Positions 17,658 to 26,367 of a stretch of DNA of 64,000 bases are shown in pieces. The DNA is taken from contig NZ_UCOB01000003.1 in assembly GCF_900474295.1 (NCBI RefSeq), positions 124,001 to 188,000 of the forward strand, written 5' to 3'. The first letter of the stretch is position 1. Every line of letters begins with the position of its first letter. The translations under genes and the position numbers were made by a program. The notes beneath the pieces are model-generated. The model did no database searches, was not told the DNA's origin, and was given only the letters and a program-made list of their open reading frames with translations. Origin of the DNA: Synechococcus sp. UW140. Its GTDB lineage: Bacteria > Cyanobacteriota > Cyanobacteriia > PCC-6307 > Cyanobiaceae.

Positions 17658-18632
17658 CTAGGCCGCAAGTCTCTTGCCGCTTCTGGCGTTGAAGCGATGC
17701 TCCTGTTCCGGTGCCCAACTCACCTGGATCGATTCTGGAACAGTCTGGTCCGATCCCACAAGCATTCGCAGTGGCCCCAGATGGGACTTCAGCTGCCAGA
17801 TTTGGCTGGCTCCGAGCCATTCTCTGTGCAGCAGCTCACAGGCAATTCCTCCAGCCTGAAGTTTCAGGGCTTCAGGTCGAATGGCCTTGATGACACCCTG
17901 CTCAGGTGGCAAAACATTGATTTGGGGCCGACCGATGAATTCGGCTACGTACAACGAAGCGGGATGCTTGTACAACTCGATGGGGTTCGCAACCTGCTCA
18001 ATCTGGCCATCCCTCAACACCGCAATTCGGTCAGCGATTGCCATCGCCTCATGCTGATCGTGGGTGACATAGACCACAGGTTTTTGATCTCGCAGCACCA
18101 GTCTGCGTAGTTCTGGTCTGAGCTCTTCTCTCAATTGTGCATCGAGATTGCTCATTGGTTCATCGAGCAGATACACCATTGGGTCCCGAAGTAGAGCTCT
18201 TGCCAGGGCAACTCTTTGGCGCTGTCCACCAGAAAGTTGGGCTGGTTTCTGGCTGGCCCGCTCTTCAAGTTGCACTAGTTGCAGAATCTGGCGAACGCGT
18301 TGTTGCCGTTCTGAAGGTGCAACTCCGCGCACTTTCAGACCCAGTTCGAGATTGGCAGCCACACTGAGGTGAGGAAAGAGGGCATAGCTTTGAAACACCA
18401 TGCCTACTTTGCGATCGACCGCTGCTGTGGAGGTGACATCAATGCCGTCGATAGAGATGGATCCCTCGTCGGCTTGATCTAAGCCAGCAATGATTCGGAG
18501 CGTCGTACTTTTTCCGCAGCCGCTAGCACCCACAAGTGCCAGACATTCACCATTCTGAATCTCTAGATCCAAATGGCGAAGAATCCACCGATCGTCAATA
18601 CGACGTCCAAGATTATTGAGCTTAAGACTCAT
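17658..18632 (-). CDS. Sugar-type ABC transporter ATP-binding protein (GgtA-like)
   Basis: The ATPase of a carbohydrate importer of the MalK/UgpC class. Walker A is ALVGASGCGKST, the signature LSGGQRQRVALARAL, Walker B VYLLDEPMSNLD, and the H-loop VTHDQHEAMA; a C-terminal TOBE-like regulatory part follows (about residues 240-324). I choose ATG 18632 (MSLKLNNLGRRI), which overlaps the stop of the permease gene by 4 bp; the frame is open for 63 more codons but that stretch is the permease coding region in another frame. Position at the end of the ggpS operon makes it the ATPase for glucosylglycerol uptake (inference). Confidence 0.88.
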   Translation of the reverse strand: MSLKLNNLGRRIDDRWILRHLDLEIQNGECLALVGASGCGKSTTLRIIAGLDQADEGSISIDGIDVTSTAAVDRKVGMVFQSYALFPHLSVAANLELGLKVRGVAPSERQQRVRQILQLVQLEERASQKPAQLSGGQRQRVALARALLRDPMVYLLDEPMSNLDAQLREELRPELRRLVLRDQKPVVYVTHDQHEAMAIADRIAVLRDGQIEQVANPIELYKHPASLYVAEFIGRPQINVLPPEQGVIKAIRPEALKLQAGGIACELLHREWLGASQIWQLKSHLGPLRMLVGSDQTVPESIQVSWAPEQEHRFNARSGKRLAA

Positions 18633-19450
18633 CCCTTTACCGCTCCACTCGTGAGACCGGAGACGATCGATTTCTGGAAGATTAGTACCAATGCAATCAA
18701 TGGAATTGAACCGAGAACTGTGGCAGCTGCGTAGGCACCATAGGGAACTGAATAGATTGAAGATCCAGCGATGCGAGCCATGGCTACTGGAAGGGTCAGC
18801 AGGCTGGAATCGCTCAGCCAAGTCAATGCAATCGGATATTCATTCCAGGCGAATAAAAATACGAGGATTGCGGTGCTAGCAGTGGCTGGAGCGATGAGAG
18901 GAATCAGGACCCAACGCAATCGAGACCAGAGGCCTAATCCTTCCAGACGTGCTGCATCTTCTAGATCGATCGGGAGGTCTCGGAATGCGGCTGAGAGCAG
19001 CAGAATGGCCAAGGGTTGAGACAACGCTGCATATGGAATTGTTAGGGCCAGAAGGTGATTACCCAGATGGAGGCTCCGAGCCACTTCCAGCAGGGCAAGA
19101 AAAAGCAACACATAGGGGAACAGGGCTGCAACGATCAGCATGGTTTGCACCACCTTCGTGATCGTGCCCCTGGACCGTGTAATCGCATAGGCAGCGGGTG
19201 TTGCGATGCAAAGAGTGAGAATGGTGCTGCCTGCTCCGACAATCAGGCTGTTGATGAGATACCTCCAGAATGGGGGATTGCCGGTAAGGACATCTTTGTA
19301 ATGGTTCAGCGTCCAGCGGTGATCAATATTGGCGAAGGGGGTGATCAGAGCTTCGTTTGTGCTGAAAGAGGTATAAAGCTGCCAAAGCAATGGGCCGAGT
19401 GACCAGCTGAGCAACAACACAATCAGCAATCGTCGAGTCGGAGTCTTCAC
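18629..19450 (-). CDS. Carbohydrate ABC transporter permease, MalG type (GgtD-like)
   Basis: An inner-membrane permease of about 273 residues with six helices and the EAA loop visible as FRDLPIDLEDAARLEGLGLWSRLRWVLIPL. It belongs to the CUT1 family MalG/UgpE branch. I prefer GTG 19450, which starts 2 bp after the ggtC stop and has a GGGAGAG ribosome site; an ATG at 19498 would lie inside ggtC. Translation looks coupled to ggtC and ggtA on both sides. With ggtC it should form the channel for the solute bound by ggtB. Confidence 0.85.
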   Translation of the reverse strand: MKTPTRRLLIVLLLSWSLGPLLWQLYTSFSTNEALITPFANIDHRWTLNHYKDVLTGNPPFWRYLINSLIVGAGSTILTLCIATPAAYAITRSRGTITKVVQTMLIVAALFPYVLLFLALLEVARSLHLGNHLLALTIPYAALSQPLAILLLSAAFRDLPIDLEDAARLEGLGLWSRLRWVLIPLIAPATASTAILVFLFAWNEYPIALTWLSDSSLLTLPVAMARIAGSSIYSVPYGAYAAATVLGSIPLIALVLIFQKSIVSGLTSGAVKG

Positions 19451-19452
19451 AG

Positions 19453-20316
19453 TCAGACTCTCCCGGTACGGTGTTGAAGACGAATCAGAAAGGACCAACT
19501 GATCAGGCAGAGCAGTAGTAGCAAGATGAAACTACCGATCATCACTGTGGCGCTATAGCCGAAATCAAGGAAGCGCATGGCATTGATGTAAGCGTAGAGC
19601 GCCAGGCTTTCAGTGCTGCTGGCAGGTCCACCTCCAGTCATGACCTGCACGAGATCAAAGACACCAAAGGCCTGAGCGAGTCGAAACAGGAGAGCAAGGG
19701 CGATGTAGGGCTTCAGCAGAGGCAGGGTGATGCGCAGGAAACAGGTTCGCTGGGATGCACCTTCAAGACGCAGCGCCTCGTACAGATCCGTTGGGATGGT
19801 TTGAAGGCCGGCTAGGAGAATTAAGGCGGCGAAGGGGGTGGTTTTCCAGACATCGGCCAACACCGTTGCCATCCATGTGATCGCTGGATTGGACAGGATA
19901 TTGAGAGGAGCGACCCCCAAGAGAGACGCCGTTTGATTCAGTGGTCCGTAGGGGGTGTTGAAGATCCAGCGCCAGCCCAGCGCCATCACTGTGGTGGGCA
20001 GAGCCCATGGAATGAGCGTCAGTGCTCGGGCCGCACCACGGCCTCTCCAGCGCTGATCGAGTAACAGGGCAATGGCAAGTGCCAGAAGCACTTCAAGGCT
20101 GACCGACACGACGGTGAAACGCAGTGTCTGGCCTGCATCCTGCCAAAAACGTTGATCGCTGACTAAACGAATCCAATTGGCCCCCTGATTCGGAATTGGT
20201 ACTAATCCGGTGAGCACCGAGTTGGCGTGAGCACTGAGCCACACGTAGTGCAGCATCGGTGCCACAAACACCAGTGCCAGCAGGATGGCGGCTGGCACAA
20301 GAAGCAGCAGCATCAA
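19453..20316 (-). CDS. Carbohydrate ABC transporter permease, MalF/UgpA type (GgtC-like)
   Basis: A 287-residue permease with six predicted transmembrane helices and the EAA motif in LYEALRLEGASQRTCFLRITLPLLKPYIALAL. The N-terminus is a membrane helix (MMLLLLVPAAILLALVFVAPM). It belongs to the CUT1 MalF/UgpA branch. It overlaps the substrate-binding protein gene by 4 bp (ATGA). In Synechocystis the equivalent Ggt system takes up glucosylglycerol, trehalose and sucrose; that specificity is inferred here from operon position after ggpS. Confidence 0.85.
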   Translation of the reverse strand: MMLLLLVPAAILLALVFVAPMLHYVWLSAHANSVLTGLVPIPNQGANWIRLVSDQRFWQDAGQTLRFTVVSVSLEVLLALAIALLLDQRWRGRGAARALTLIPWALPTTVMALGWRWIFNTPYGPLNQTASLLGVAPLNILSNPAITWMATVLADVWKTTPFAALILLAGLQTIPTDLYEALRLEGASQRTCFLRITLPLLKPYIALALLFRLAQAFGVFDLVQVMTGGGPASSTESLALYAYINAMRFLDFGYSATVMIGSFILLLLLCLISWSFLIRLQHRTGRV

Positions 20317-21599
20317 CGCCGATCTCCTGCAGAACGCATGATCACAGTGCTGGTCTTTGTGGCATTTTTCATTCCCTGTTCTGCACTGACTTCGCCAGTC
20401 AGAACGCCACTCAGTTCCCTCTGGAGAACATCACTCAATTGAGCATAGAGAGGGGTTTCAGGTCTGGCTTTTGTGTGTTCTAGAGCCTCCGCAAGCTTTG
20501 GCAGGGTTGGATTCACCTTGATCAGCTCCTGATCGTGAAAGAGCGACACGAGTACGGGTGTGTAGCCATGAGAGAGAAAGAGTTGCTTTTGAGCTTGTTC
20601 TGAAGTGAGGAAGCGAATGGCCTCTGCCGTGGCATCTTGATGGGAACTGGTCTCCAACAACGCAAGACCCCAACTTCCGAGCGTTGCTGTTGAGGAGGAT
20701 CCTTCCTTGGCCACCATGGTGGTGATGCCTACCTTCCCCTTCACGTCACTGTCGGGCTTCTGCAACTCTGCCCAGGCATAGGGCCAATTTCGCATCAAGG
20801 CTGAATCCCCTACTTTGAAACTTTGTAGTGCTTCCGGTTCGGCGTAATTGGTAACTGCTTGGGGGCTAATGCCAGAACTGATCAGATGGCGTAGCCAGGT
20901 TGCTGCTTCAACTCCATTGCGTTTGTCGAGACCAAAGGCAGCGTTTTTCGGGTCCATCCAGTACCCACCGAAGCCGTCGATGATTTCCAGGAAAACACAG
21001 CTGAGGCCTTCATATTGACGCCCTTGCCACACGTATCCCCAAGGAACCTTTTGATCGGCTTGAAGCTTCACGCTGATCGCTTCGAGTTGCTCGGGTGTTT
21101 CGGGTGGCTGATCCATTAGATCAGTCCGCCAGTAAAGCAGGCCCATGCTTGCCACAAAGGGCCAGCGGTACAGAGTGCCCTCGTAGGTATTCCCCTCGCG
21201 AGCACCAGTGGCAAGCGTCTCCACATCCGATGCGTCGAACCAGGGATCGAGAGATTGAAGCCATCCTGCAGCTGCATATTTCGGCAACCAGGTCACATCC
21301 ATCAAAAGCGCATCGAAGGGTGTATCTCCTAGAAGCAGGCTGCTGATGGCCAAATCAGAAATCGCTTCTGTTTCAAACGGTCCGCGAATCACATCAAGGT
21401 GAATGTTGCCTTTGTGCAAGCGGTTGAATTGCTCGACCAATGGCCTGGTTGCATCGGCGAACGGAGCCGGCATCAGGATGTTGATGCGTTCAATCTGCCG
21501 AAACGGTGCTGATACAAGTCCGATCGGGAGTATGAGTAGCGCCAGCAGTGCAGCCAGAAGACGTGGACGCAGCGCAACAACCCTCTTCAGTGGATTCAT
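20313..21599 (-). CDS. ABC transporter substrate-binding protein (GgtB-like)
   Basis: A 428-residue extracellular solute-binding protein of family 1 (MalE-like). The N-terminus has a basic region and hydrophobic signal peptide (LRPRLLAALLALLILPIGLVSAPF); no lipobox Cys is evident. Mature-domain features include FNRLHKGNIHLDVIRGPFE, the hinge motif YRWPFVASMGLLYWRTDLMD, and a conserved tail region FLTSEQAQKQLFLSHGYTPV. It should capture glucosylglycerol or related disaccharides in the periplasm. It overlaps ggpS by 4 bp, so synthesis and retrieval genes are translationally coupled. Confidence 0.87.
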   Translation of the reverse strand: MNPLKRVVALRPRLLAALLALLILPIGLVSAPFRQIERINILMPAPFADATRPLVEQFNRLHKGNIHLDVIRGPFETEAISDLAISSLLLGDTPFDALLMDVTWLPKYAAAGWLQSLDPWFDASDVETLATGAREGNTYEGTLYRWPFVASMGLLYWRTDLMDQPPETPEQLEAISVKLQADQKVPWGYVWQGRQYEGLSCVFLEIIDGFGGYWMDPKNAAFGLDKRNGVEAATWLRHLISSGISPQAVTNYAEPEALQSFKVGDSALMRNWPYAWAELQKPDSDVKGKVGITTMVAKEGSSSTATLGSWGLALLETSSHQDATAEAIRFLTSEQAQKQLFLSHGYTPVLVSLFHDQELIKVNPTLPKLAEALEHTKARPETPLYAQLSDVLQRELSGVLTGEVSAEQGMKNATKTSTVIMRSAGDRR

Positions 21600-23089
21600 C
21601 GAGGTGATAACTCGAGGCTTCCCATTTGTTCTTCAGCCCAGTCTTGAACCGTAAAGGCTTCTACCGCGGCAGTCATCGTTCGCATCCGCCGCTTTTGCTC
21701 ATTTTCAGGCATCTCCAAGGCTAATTCAATCGCATCGTCCATCCGTCTGTGCGAATAGGGATTGGTCAAAACAGCACCGTCAAGAACAACCGAGGCACCT
21801 GTAAATTCAGACAAGACCAACACGCCTCCTTGATTCTTTCGTGCGGCGGCATATTCCTTAGCCACGAGATTTAAACCATCTCGCAAAGGCGTAATCCAGC
21901 AAATATCAGATTGAGTAAACCAAGCCACCATCTCTTCATAGGGAATGCGACGAGTCGAAAAACGAATTGGAACCCAGTCAATGAGGCTAAAACGGCCATT
22001 AATACGTCCTGCCATTTCCTCAATTGAACGCTGTGTGTCTTCGTAAATTTTCATGCCGCTGGCTGCAGAGACACAGGCAAGCATTAATACCACTTTGCCA
22101 TGAAGATCCTTGCGCCGTTCGAGAAGTCGCTCAAAGGCCAGAAGTAGTTCCTCATTGCCTTTGGTGTAGTCCACCCTGCTGGCGGAAAGGATCAGCTTCC
22201 TACCCTTTCTAGTGTCTTCTTCAATATGAACACCAAGATTTTTGATCTCCTGATCAGCGACAAGGGCTTGAATAACATCCGGAGACGTTCCTACTGGTGA
22301 AGACACAAGCTGGATCGTTCGCCCCTCATAAGTAAGCCAAGGCGTTTCTGATGGCTCTGTGAGGGCCGTGCCGGTACTGAGAAAACGAGGGTTTACAGCA
22401 CGTTTTGGGCCCTTCTTGGCACCAAGTAGGCAGTTTGCCGCGCGTGCAAAGTTTTCTGTGTAACGGGGAATATGGAAGCCGACTAAATCACAACAGAGAA
22501 GGCTTTCGAGGATCTGATGACGCCAAGGCAGAATTGCAAAGACATCGTTCCCCGGGAATGGGGTGTGATGAAAAAAGGCAATCTTTAGATCGGGACGTTC
22601 AGCTCTGATGTAACCAGGAGCCAGCCAAAGATTATAGTCATGGATCCAAACCGTGGCACCCTCTGCGGCTTCTTTGCATGCCGCCTCTGCAAAGCGACGG
22701 TTGACGTCTTCGAAAATCCCCCAGTCGGCATTGTTAACTTCGAAGTGGGTGGGGAAAGTATGGAGAATGGGCCAGAATGATTCCTTTGATGTGACGTGAT
22801 AGAAGCTAGAAATCTGATATTGCTCGAGTGGAATACGCCTCAATGTAAAGGGAGAAGGATTCTCCATCGAGATTCTTTCGTCAACGCTGGTACTAACCTC
22901 GTCTACCTGACGCCATGCAATCCAGGTACCATCATGATGATTACGGAATAGATTTCTTAGAGTTGGGATGATACCGTTTGGACTTTTTTGATCTCCCCAA
23001 CTTCGATTTCCATTGTCATCAATGACCTCATCAAAAGGGGTTCGATGGTAGAGAAGAATAAAAGAACTCTTTCCTTCGTCGTTCAGCAT
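21596..23089 (-). CDS. Glucosylglycerol-phosphate synthase
   Basis: Transfers glucose from ADP-glucose to glycerol 3-phosphate, the key step in making glucosylglycerol, the main compatible solute of many marine cyanobacteria. It is a GT20 enzyme related to trehalose-phosphate synthase. Visible motifs are VWIHDYNLWLAPGYIRAERPDL, FFHHTPFPGNDVFAILPWR, SRVDYTKGNEELLLAF and the C-terminal PLRDGLNLVAKEYAA. At 497 aa it is full length. The phosphatase that completes the pathway is not in this window. The gene looks AT-richer than its neighbours, which may hint at transfer but is a visual impression. It heads the ggt operon. Confidence 0.92.
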   Translation of the reverse strand: MLNDEGKSSFILLYHRTPFDEVIDDNGNRSWGDQKSPNGIIPTLRNLFRNHHDGTWIAWRQVDEVSTSVDERISMENPSPFTLRRIPLEQYQISSFYHVTSKESFWPILHTFPTHFEVNNADWGIFEDVNRRFAEAACKEAAEGATVWIHDYNLWLAPGYIRAERPDLKIAFFHHTPFPGNDVFAILPWRHQILESLLCCDLVGFHIPRYTENFARAANCLLGAKKGPKRAVNPRFLSTGTALTEPSETPWLTYEGRTIQLVSSPVGTSPDVIQALVADQEIKNLGVHIEEDTRKGRKLILSASRVDYTKGNEELLLAFERLLERRKDLHGKVVLMLACVSAASGMKIYEDTQRSIEEMAGRINGRFSLIDWVPIRFSTRRIPYEEMVAWFTQSDICWITPLRDGLNLVAKEYAAARKNQGGVLVLSEFTGASVVLDGAVLTNPYSHRRMDDAIELALEMPENEQKRRMRTMTAAVEAFTVQDWAEEQMGSLELSPR

Positions 23090-23201
23090 GAAAGCCCTCT
23101 AAGTGCCATGTGCCTTGGCAGGCATCTGGTTGACTGCCATTTTCCCACATGCTCCACGACGCAATGGTGCCAACCACCAACCACTGTGTTCTTAGGCGTT
23201 C

Positions 23202-23759
23202 TTAGGCCAATGCGTTGTCCTTGAAGGTTGTGAGGGTTTCGAGCACCTCTTTGGCATGCCCTATTGGCCGAACCCCTGTCCAAGTTTGGCGAATCGTCCC
23301 CGTTGGATCGATTAAAAACGTGTGACGCAGCGAATACGGTGCCATCCATGAGCCATAGGCTTTGCTCACCCGGCCGTCCATGTCGGACAGCAGCAAGAAA
23401 TCAAGCTCTTCCGAACTGCAGAAGGAGGCATGGTCGTCGACGCCATCAGCGCTGATGCCCACAATTGACGCTCCAGACTGCTCAAACTGATCGTTCAATT
23501 GCTGAAAACCGTGGGCTTCAATGGTGCAGCCCGACGTGAAATCGCGTGGGTAGAAATACAACACGATCCATCGACCCCGAAACTGATCAAGGCTCCAGAT
23601 GTCTTGATCCTGTTGGCCTCGCACCGTTCCTGGCAGTGAAAAATCAGGAGCCTGCTGGTCAATGGACGGTAAAGGCCCCCCTAATGCTTTTGTAGGCCTT
23701 GGGGCCAACAGAAAAGCCCCGAACGCAGCGAGCCGACGGATGAATTGACGTCGGTTCAT
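23202..23759 (-). CDS. Exported peroxiredoxin Q/BCP
   Basis: A thioredoxin-fold peroxidase that reduces hydroperoxides. The peroxidatic Cys78 sits in FYPRDFTSGCTIEAHGF. In most PrxQ/BCP enzymes the resolving Cys lies five residues later; here that position is His83, so the enzyme is 1-Cys or uses a distal Cys such as Cys114 (ASFCSSEEL). The N-terminus MNRRQFIRRLAAFGAFLLA is a twin-arginine-type signal (RRQFIRR) before a hydrophobic stretch, so export to the lumen or periplasm is likely. At 185 aa it is longer than cytosolic BCP by about 30 residues, accounted for by the signal. It is upstream of ggpS on the same strand with 112 bp between. Confidence 0.87.
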   Translation of the reverse strand: MNRRQFIRRLAAFGAFLLAPRPTKALGGPLPSIDQQAPDFSLPGTVRGQQDQDIWSLDQFRGRWIVLYFYPRDFTSGCTIEAHGFQQLNDQFEQSGASIVGISADGVDDHASFCSSEELDFLLLSDMDGRVSKAYGSWMAPYSLRHTFLIDPTGTIRQTWTGVRPIGHAKEVLETLTTFKDNALA

Positions 23760-23805
23760 GCTGGTTTCGGGGCTGAAGAGATGGCTGCTGCCAGTGGCTT
23801 GGAAC

Positions 23806-24042
23806 TCAGAGCTTGCTCAGGTCCACACCGAGAGAACGAGCATAGGCACCCAGGCCTTTCTTTTGAATGGTCTTGAGGGCTCGTGTGGTCACACGAAGCT
23901 TCACCCAGCGATTGCCTTCTGCCCACCACAGCCGCCTCTGTTGCAGATTGGCTTGCTGGAGTTTCTTCGTACGGATATGTGAATGGCTCACGGCCATGCC
24001 GTTGTTAGCCCGAGTACCGGTGAGCTGACACACCCGTGACAT
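23806..24042 (-). CDS. 50S ribosomal protein L28
   Basis: A 78-residue basic ribosomal protein of the large subunit. It begins [27 protein letters not shown], the L28 hallmark, and continues [31 protein letters not shown] 24042 is chosen: the open frame extends 17 codons upstream but those residues are not part of the family. The C-terminal [15 protein letters not shown] is typical for cyanobacteria. It lies 46 bp upstream of the PrxQ gene and downstream of htpG, on the same strand as both. Confidence 0.96.
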   Translation of the reverse strand: MSRVCQLTGTRANNGMAVSHSHIRTKKLQQANLQQRRLWWAEGNRWVKLRVTTRALKTIQKKGLGAYARSLGVDLSKL

Positions 24043-24103
24043 GATGAACTTCCTGTAGAGCAGTGGCACTAAGCCAAGGGCTGATCCTACCAAAGAGGGA
24101 CGC

Positions 24104-26008
24104 TCACATCCCTCTCTCCATCAGTTCTGACATCAGTTTGGTGCTACGGGACTGAAAGCCTGCGAGCTCATTGGGCTCCAGCCCTCCGACCGACAACCGA
24201 GCCATGTCATAGAGATGCTTGGCTAGGGATGCAGCTAGTTGCTGGCTTGGAGAACTGGTCTCATTACTGACGAGAACGCTGCCCGCATTCAGTTTCAAGA
24301 GGCCTTCCACCATGGGATGACGGCGATTCACCAGAAGAACATGATGGTCTGGTAATCCGGGGAGACGTTGCTCCATCAGAGCACCGATGTCATTCATACG
24401 GCGCATCTGCTCAGGAAGAAGGATGAGTGCCGCTGGAGAATCAGCACCACCTTTTAGTGCTTGAACCTGGATCGTGACCTTGTCGTTGTTGAGCGCTTTT
24501 TTAATCAAGCCACGCAGGCTTTCACTTGGGCTTTCGCCATCTTGATCGGTCAGTTCAGGTTGTTCATCGCGCATGCTCTCGTCGAGCTCGGCATCAATAC
24601 GCTGAAATTTGAGCTCACTATGCTTCGATTCAAGCCAAGGAATGAATTGGCTGTCGATCACTGTTTCGGCGAGGAGAACTTCCGCTCCCTGGCCTTTCCA
24701 AAGGCTAAGAGCCCCTGCTTGTGCGATTTCGTCAGTGCAGTAAAGAACACGATTGACATGATCGCTCGCTTGGCGGGCTCGATAGCCCGCCAAAGTTGTA
24801 AAGGCTTGATCCCCTACGGCAATGGGTTCTTCTGTTTCGCTTGGATTTGGTGGTGCGGTTGTGCCAAACAAGATGAGCTCACTGACCTGATCGGCAAACT
24901 TTTCATCCTCCATGGCCCCGATCTTTACGAATGGAGCCAAGGCATCCCAGGCCTCGGCGTAGGACTTGGCATCCTCTTGCTTGAGGCTGCGTAGACGATC
25001 AGCAACTTTCTTGGCTACAAAATTGCCAATAGACCGCACTCTGCGGTCAGTCTGCAATGCGCTGCGACTGACATTCAGAGGAATGTCTGGTGAGTCGATC
25101 ACGCCTCGCAGTGGCAATAGATAACGAGGAACTATTTCCTTGATTGAATCGCTAACGAAGACTTGATTGCAGTAGAGACGGATCTCGCCCTTTTCCCAGT
25201 CGGCCCGACCACTCACTTTCGGGAAGAAGAGAATGCCTTGCAGTGCATAGGGGTAATCTGTATTGAGATGAACCCAAAGCAATGGGTCACCCTGGAATGG
25301 ATAAAGATATCGATAAAGTTCAATGTAGTCCTCGTCAGTTAGCTCTCTTGGTGATTGCCTCCATGGTGCTATTTTTTTATTGACTGGCTCTCCTTCTAGC
25401 TCCACTGTGACCGGCATGAAGTCGCAATACTGCGTGATCAGATTGCGAAGGCGGGCTGGTTCGAGGTATTCAACTTCTTCGTCGAGAAGATGCAGAATCA
25501 CGTCTGTGCCTGGTTCACTACGCTCAGCAGCTTCAAGGCTGAAGTTGGGGGAACCGTCGCAACACCAGCGCACTGGCTCTGAGTTGGGTCGAGCTGAACA
25601 GGTAATCAGCTCAACTTCTCGGGCGACCATAAAACTTGAATAAAACCCTAGGCCGAAATGTCCAATAATGGCGTCGTCTTCTTTCTTGTACTTTTCCAGG
25701 AAATCTTCTGCACTTGAGAATGCAACCTGATTGATATAGCGCTTTACTTCATCGGCGGTCATGCCAATGCCGTTATCTGTGATGGTGATCGTTTTATTCT
25801 CGCGATCAATCCGAATTGATACGTTGCCTTCGGCGCCTTCGCTGCAGTCTCCCGCCATCGCCGCCATTCGCCGCTTGCTAATGGCATCAGCAGCGTTGCT
25901 GACTAGTTCACGTAAAAAGACCTCATGGCCGGAATAAACCGCCTTCTTGATAATCGGGAAAATATTTTCAGTATGGATCTGAATCTGACCCTGTTCTAGA
26001 ACGGTCAT
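24104..26008 (-). CDS. Molecular chaperone HtpG (Hsp90)
   Basis: A 634-aa Hsp90-family chaperone. The GHKL ATPase motifs are present: [17 protein letters not shown] (catalytic Glu and Asn), [13 protein letters not shown], and [15 protein letters not shown]. The middle domain carries the catalytic-loop region [18 protein letters not shown]. The C-terminal dimerisation domain ends at MSELMERGM and lacks the eukaryotic MEEVD tail. Cyanobacterial HtpG is needed for heat and oxidative stress tolerance and interacts with phycobilisome linker proteins. It starts at ATG 26008 ([20 protein letters not shown]). No CIRCE element is seen upstream. Confidence 0.96.
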   Translation of the reverse strand: MTVLEQGQIQIHTENIFPIIKKAVYSGHEVFLRELVSNAADAISKRRMAAMAGDCSEGAEGNVSIRIDRENKTITITDNGIGMTADEVKRYINQVAFSSAEDFLEKYKKEDDAIIGHFGLGFYSSFMVAREVELITCSARPNSEPVRWCCDGSPNFSLEAAERSEPGTDVILHLLDEEVEYLEPARLRNLITQYCDFMPVTVELEGEPVNKKIAPWRQSPRELTDEDYIELYRYLYPFQGDPLLWVHLNTDYPYALQGILFFPKVSGRADWEKGEIRLYCNQVFVSDSIKEIVPRYLLPLRGVIDSPDIPLNVSRSALQTDRRVRSIGNFVAKKVADRLRSLKQEDAKSYAEAWDALAPFVKIGAMEDEKFADQVSELILFGTTAPPNPSETEEPIAVGDQAFTTLAGYRARQASDHVNRVLYCTDEIAQAGALSLWKGQGAEVLLAETVIDSQFIPWLESKHSELKFQRIDAELDESMRDEQPELTDQDGESPSESLRGLIKKALNNDKVTIQVQALKGGADSPAALILLPEQMRRMNDIGALMEQRLPGLPDHHVLLVNRRHPMVEGLLKLNAGSVLVSNETSSPSQQLAASLAKHLYDMARLSVGGLEPNELAGFQSRSTKLMSELMERGM

Positions 26009-26097
26009 GGCACGAGATCGGACAAGGCGAGATTAGGGATGTCTCTTCAGCTGCTCAAGCCTTTTGTTGGTGAGGTCTCCGTACCTTGCCCGTAGGG

Positions 26098-26322
26098 TTA
26101 GGGAGTGCGCTGGAGATCAGAGCGTTCTTCAGCAAGAATTGCACCTTCCACCGGACAGACTTGGAGACAGATGCCGCAGTCGATGCAGGTATCGAAATCA
26201 ATCCAGTAGAACTCGGTACCTTTCTTGTTGCGGCCTTGGCCTGCCTGAATGCAGGCGACAGGACACGCATCAAGGCAATCGGCGATGCCTTCGCAGACAT
26301 CGGTCACGATTGTGTGGGCCAT
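26098..26322 (-). CDS. Bacterial-type [4Fe-4S]/[3Fe-4S] ferredoxin
   Basis: A 74-residue ferredoxin. Cysteines fall as C10, C16, C20, C24 in the N-terminal half (VCEGIADCLDACPVACI) and as CIDCGICLQVCP in the second half, which is a full [4Fe-4S] motif. The altered first site resembles seven-iron ferredoxins, so one 3Fe or 4Fe cluster plus one 4Fe cluster is expected. It is a low-potential electron carrier in the cytoplasm; its partner is unknown. Between it and htpG lie about 90 bp without a gene. Confidence 0.9.
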   Translation of the reverse strand: MAHTIVTDVCEGIADCLDACPVACIQAGQGRNKKGTEFYWIDFDTCIDCGICLQVCPVEGAILAEERSDLQRTP

Positions 26323-26367
26323 GGGGCACTCAAAGCGATGTTGATCCTAGTCAGCCGTTGATCCCAG

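Noticed and set aside
23190-23206. Short tandem repeat TTCTTAGGC/GTTCTTAGGC
   Set aside because: Only two copies of about 8 bp; no larger repeat structure.
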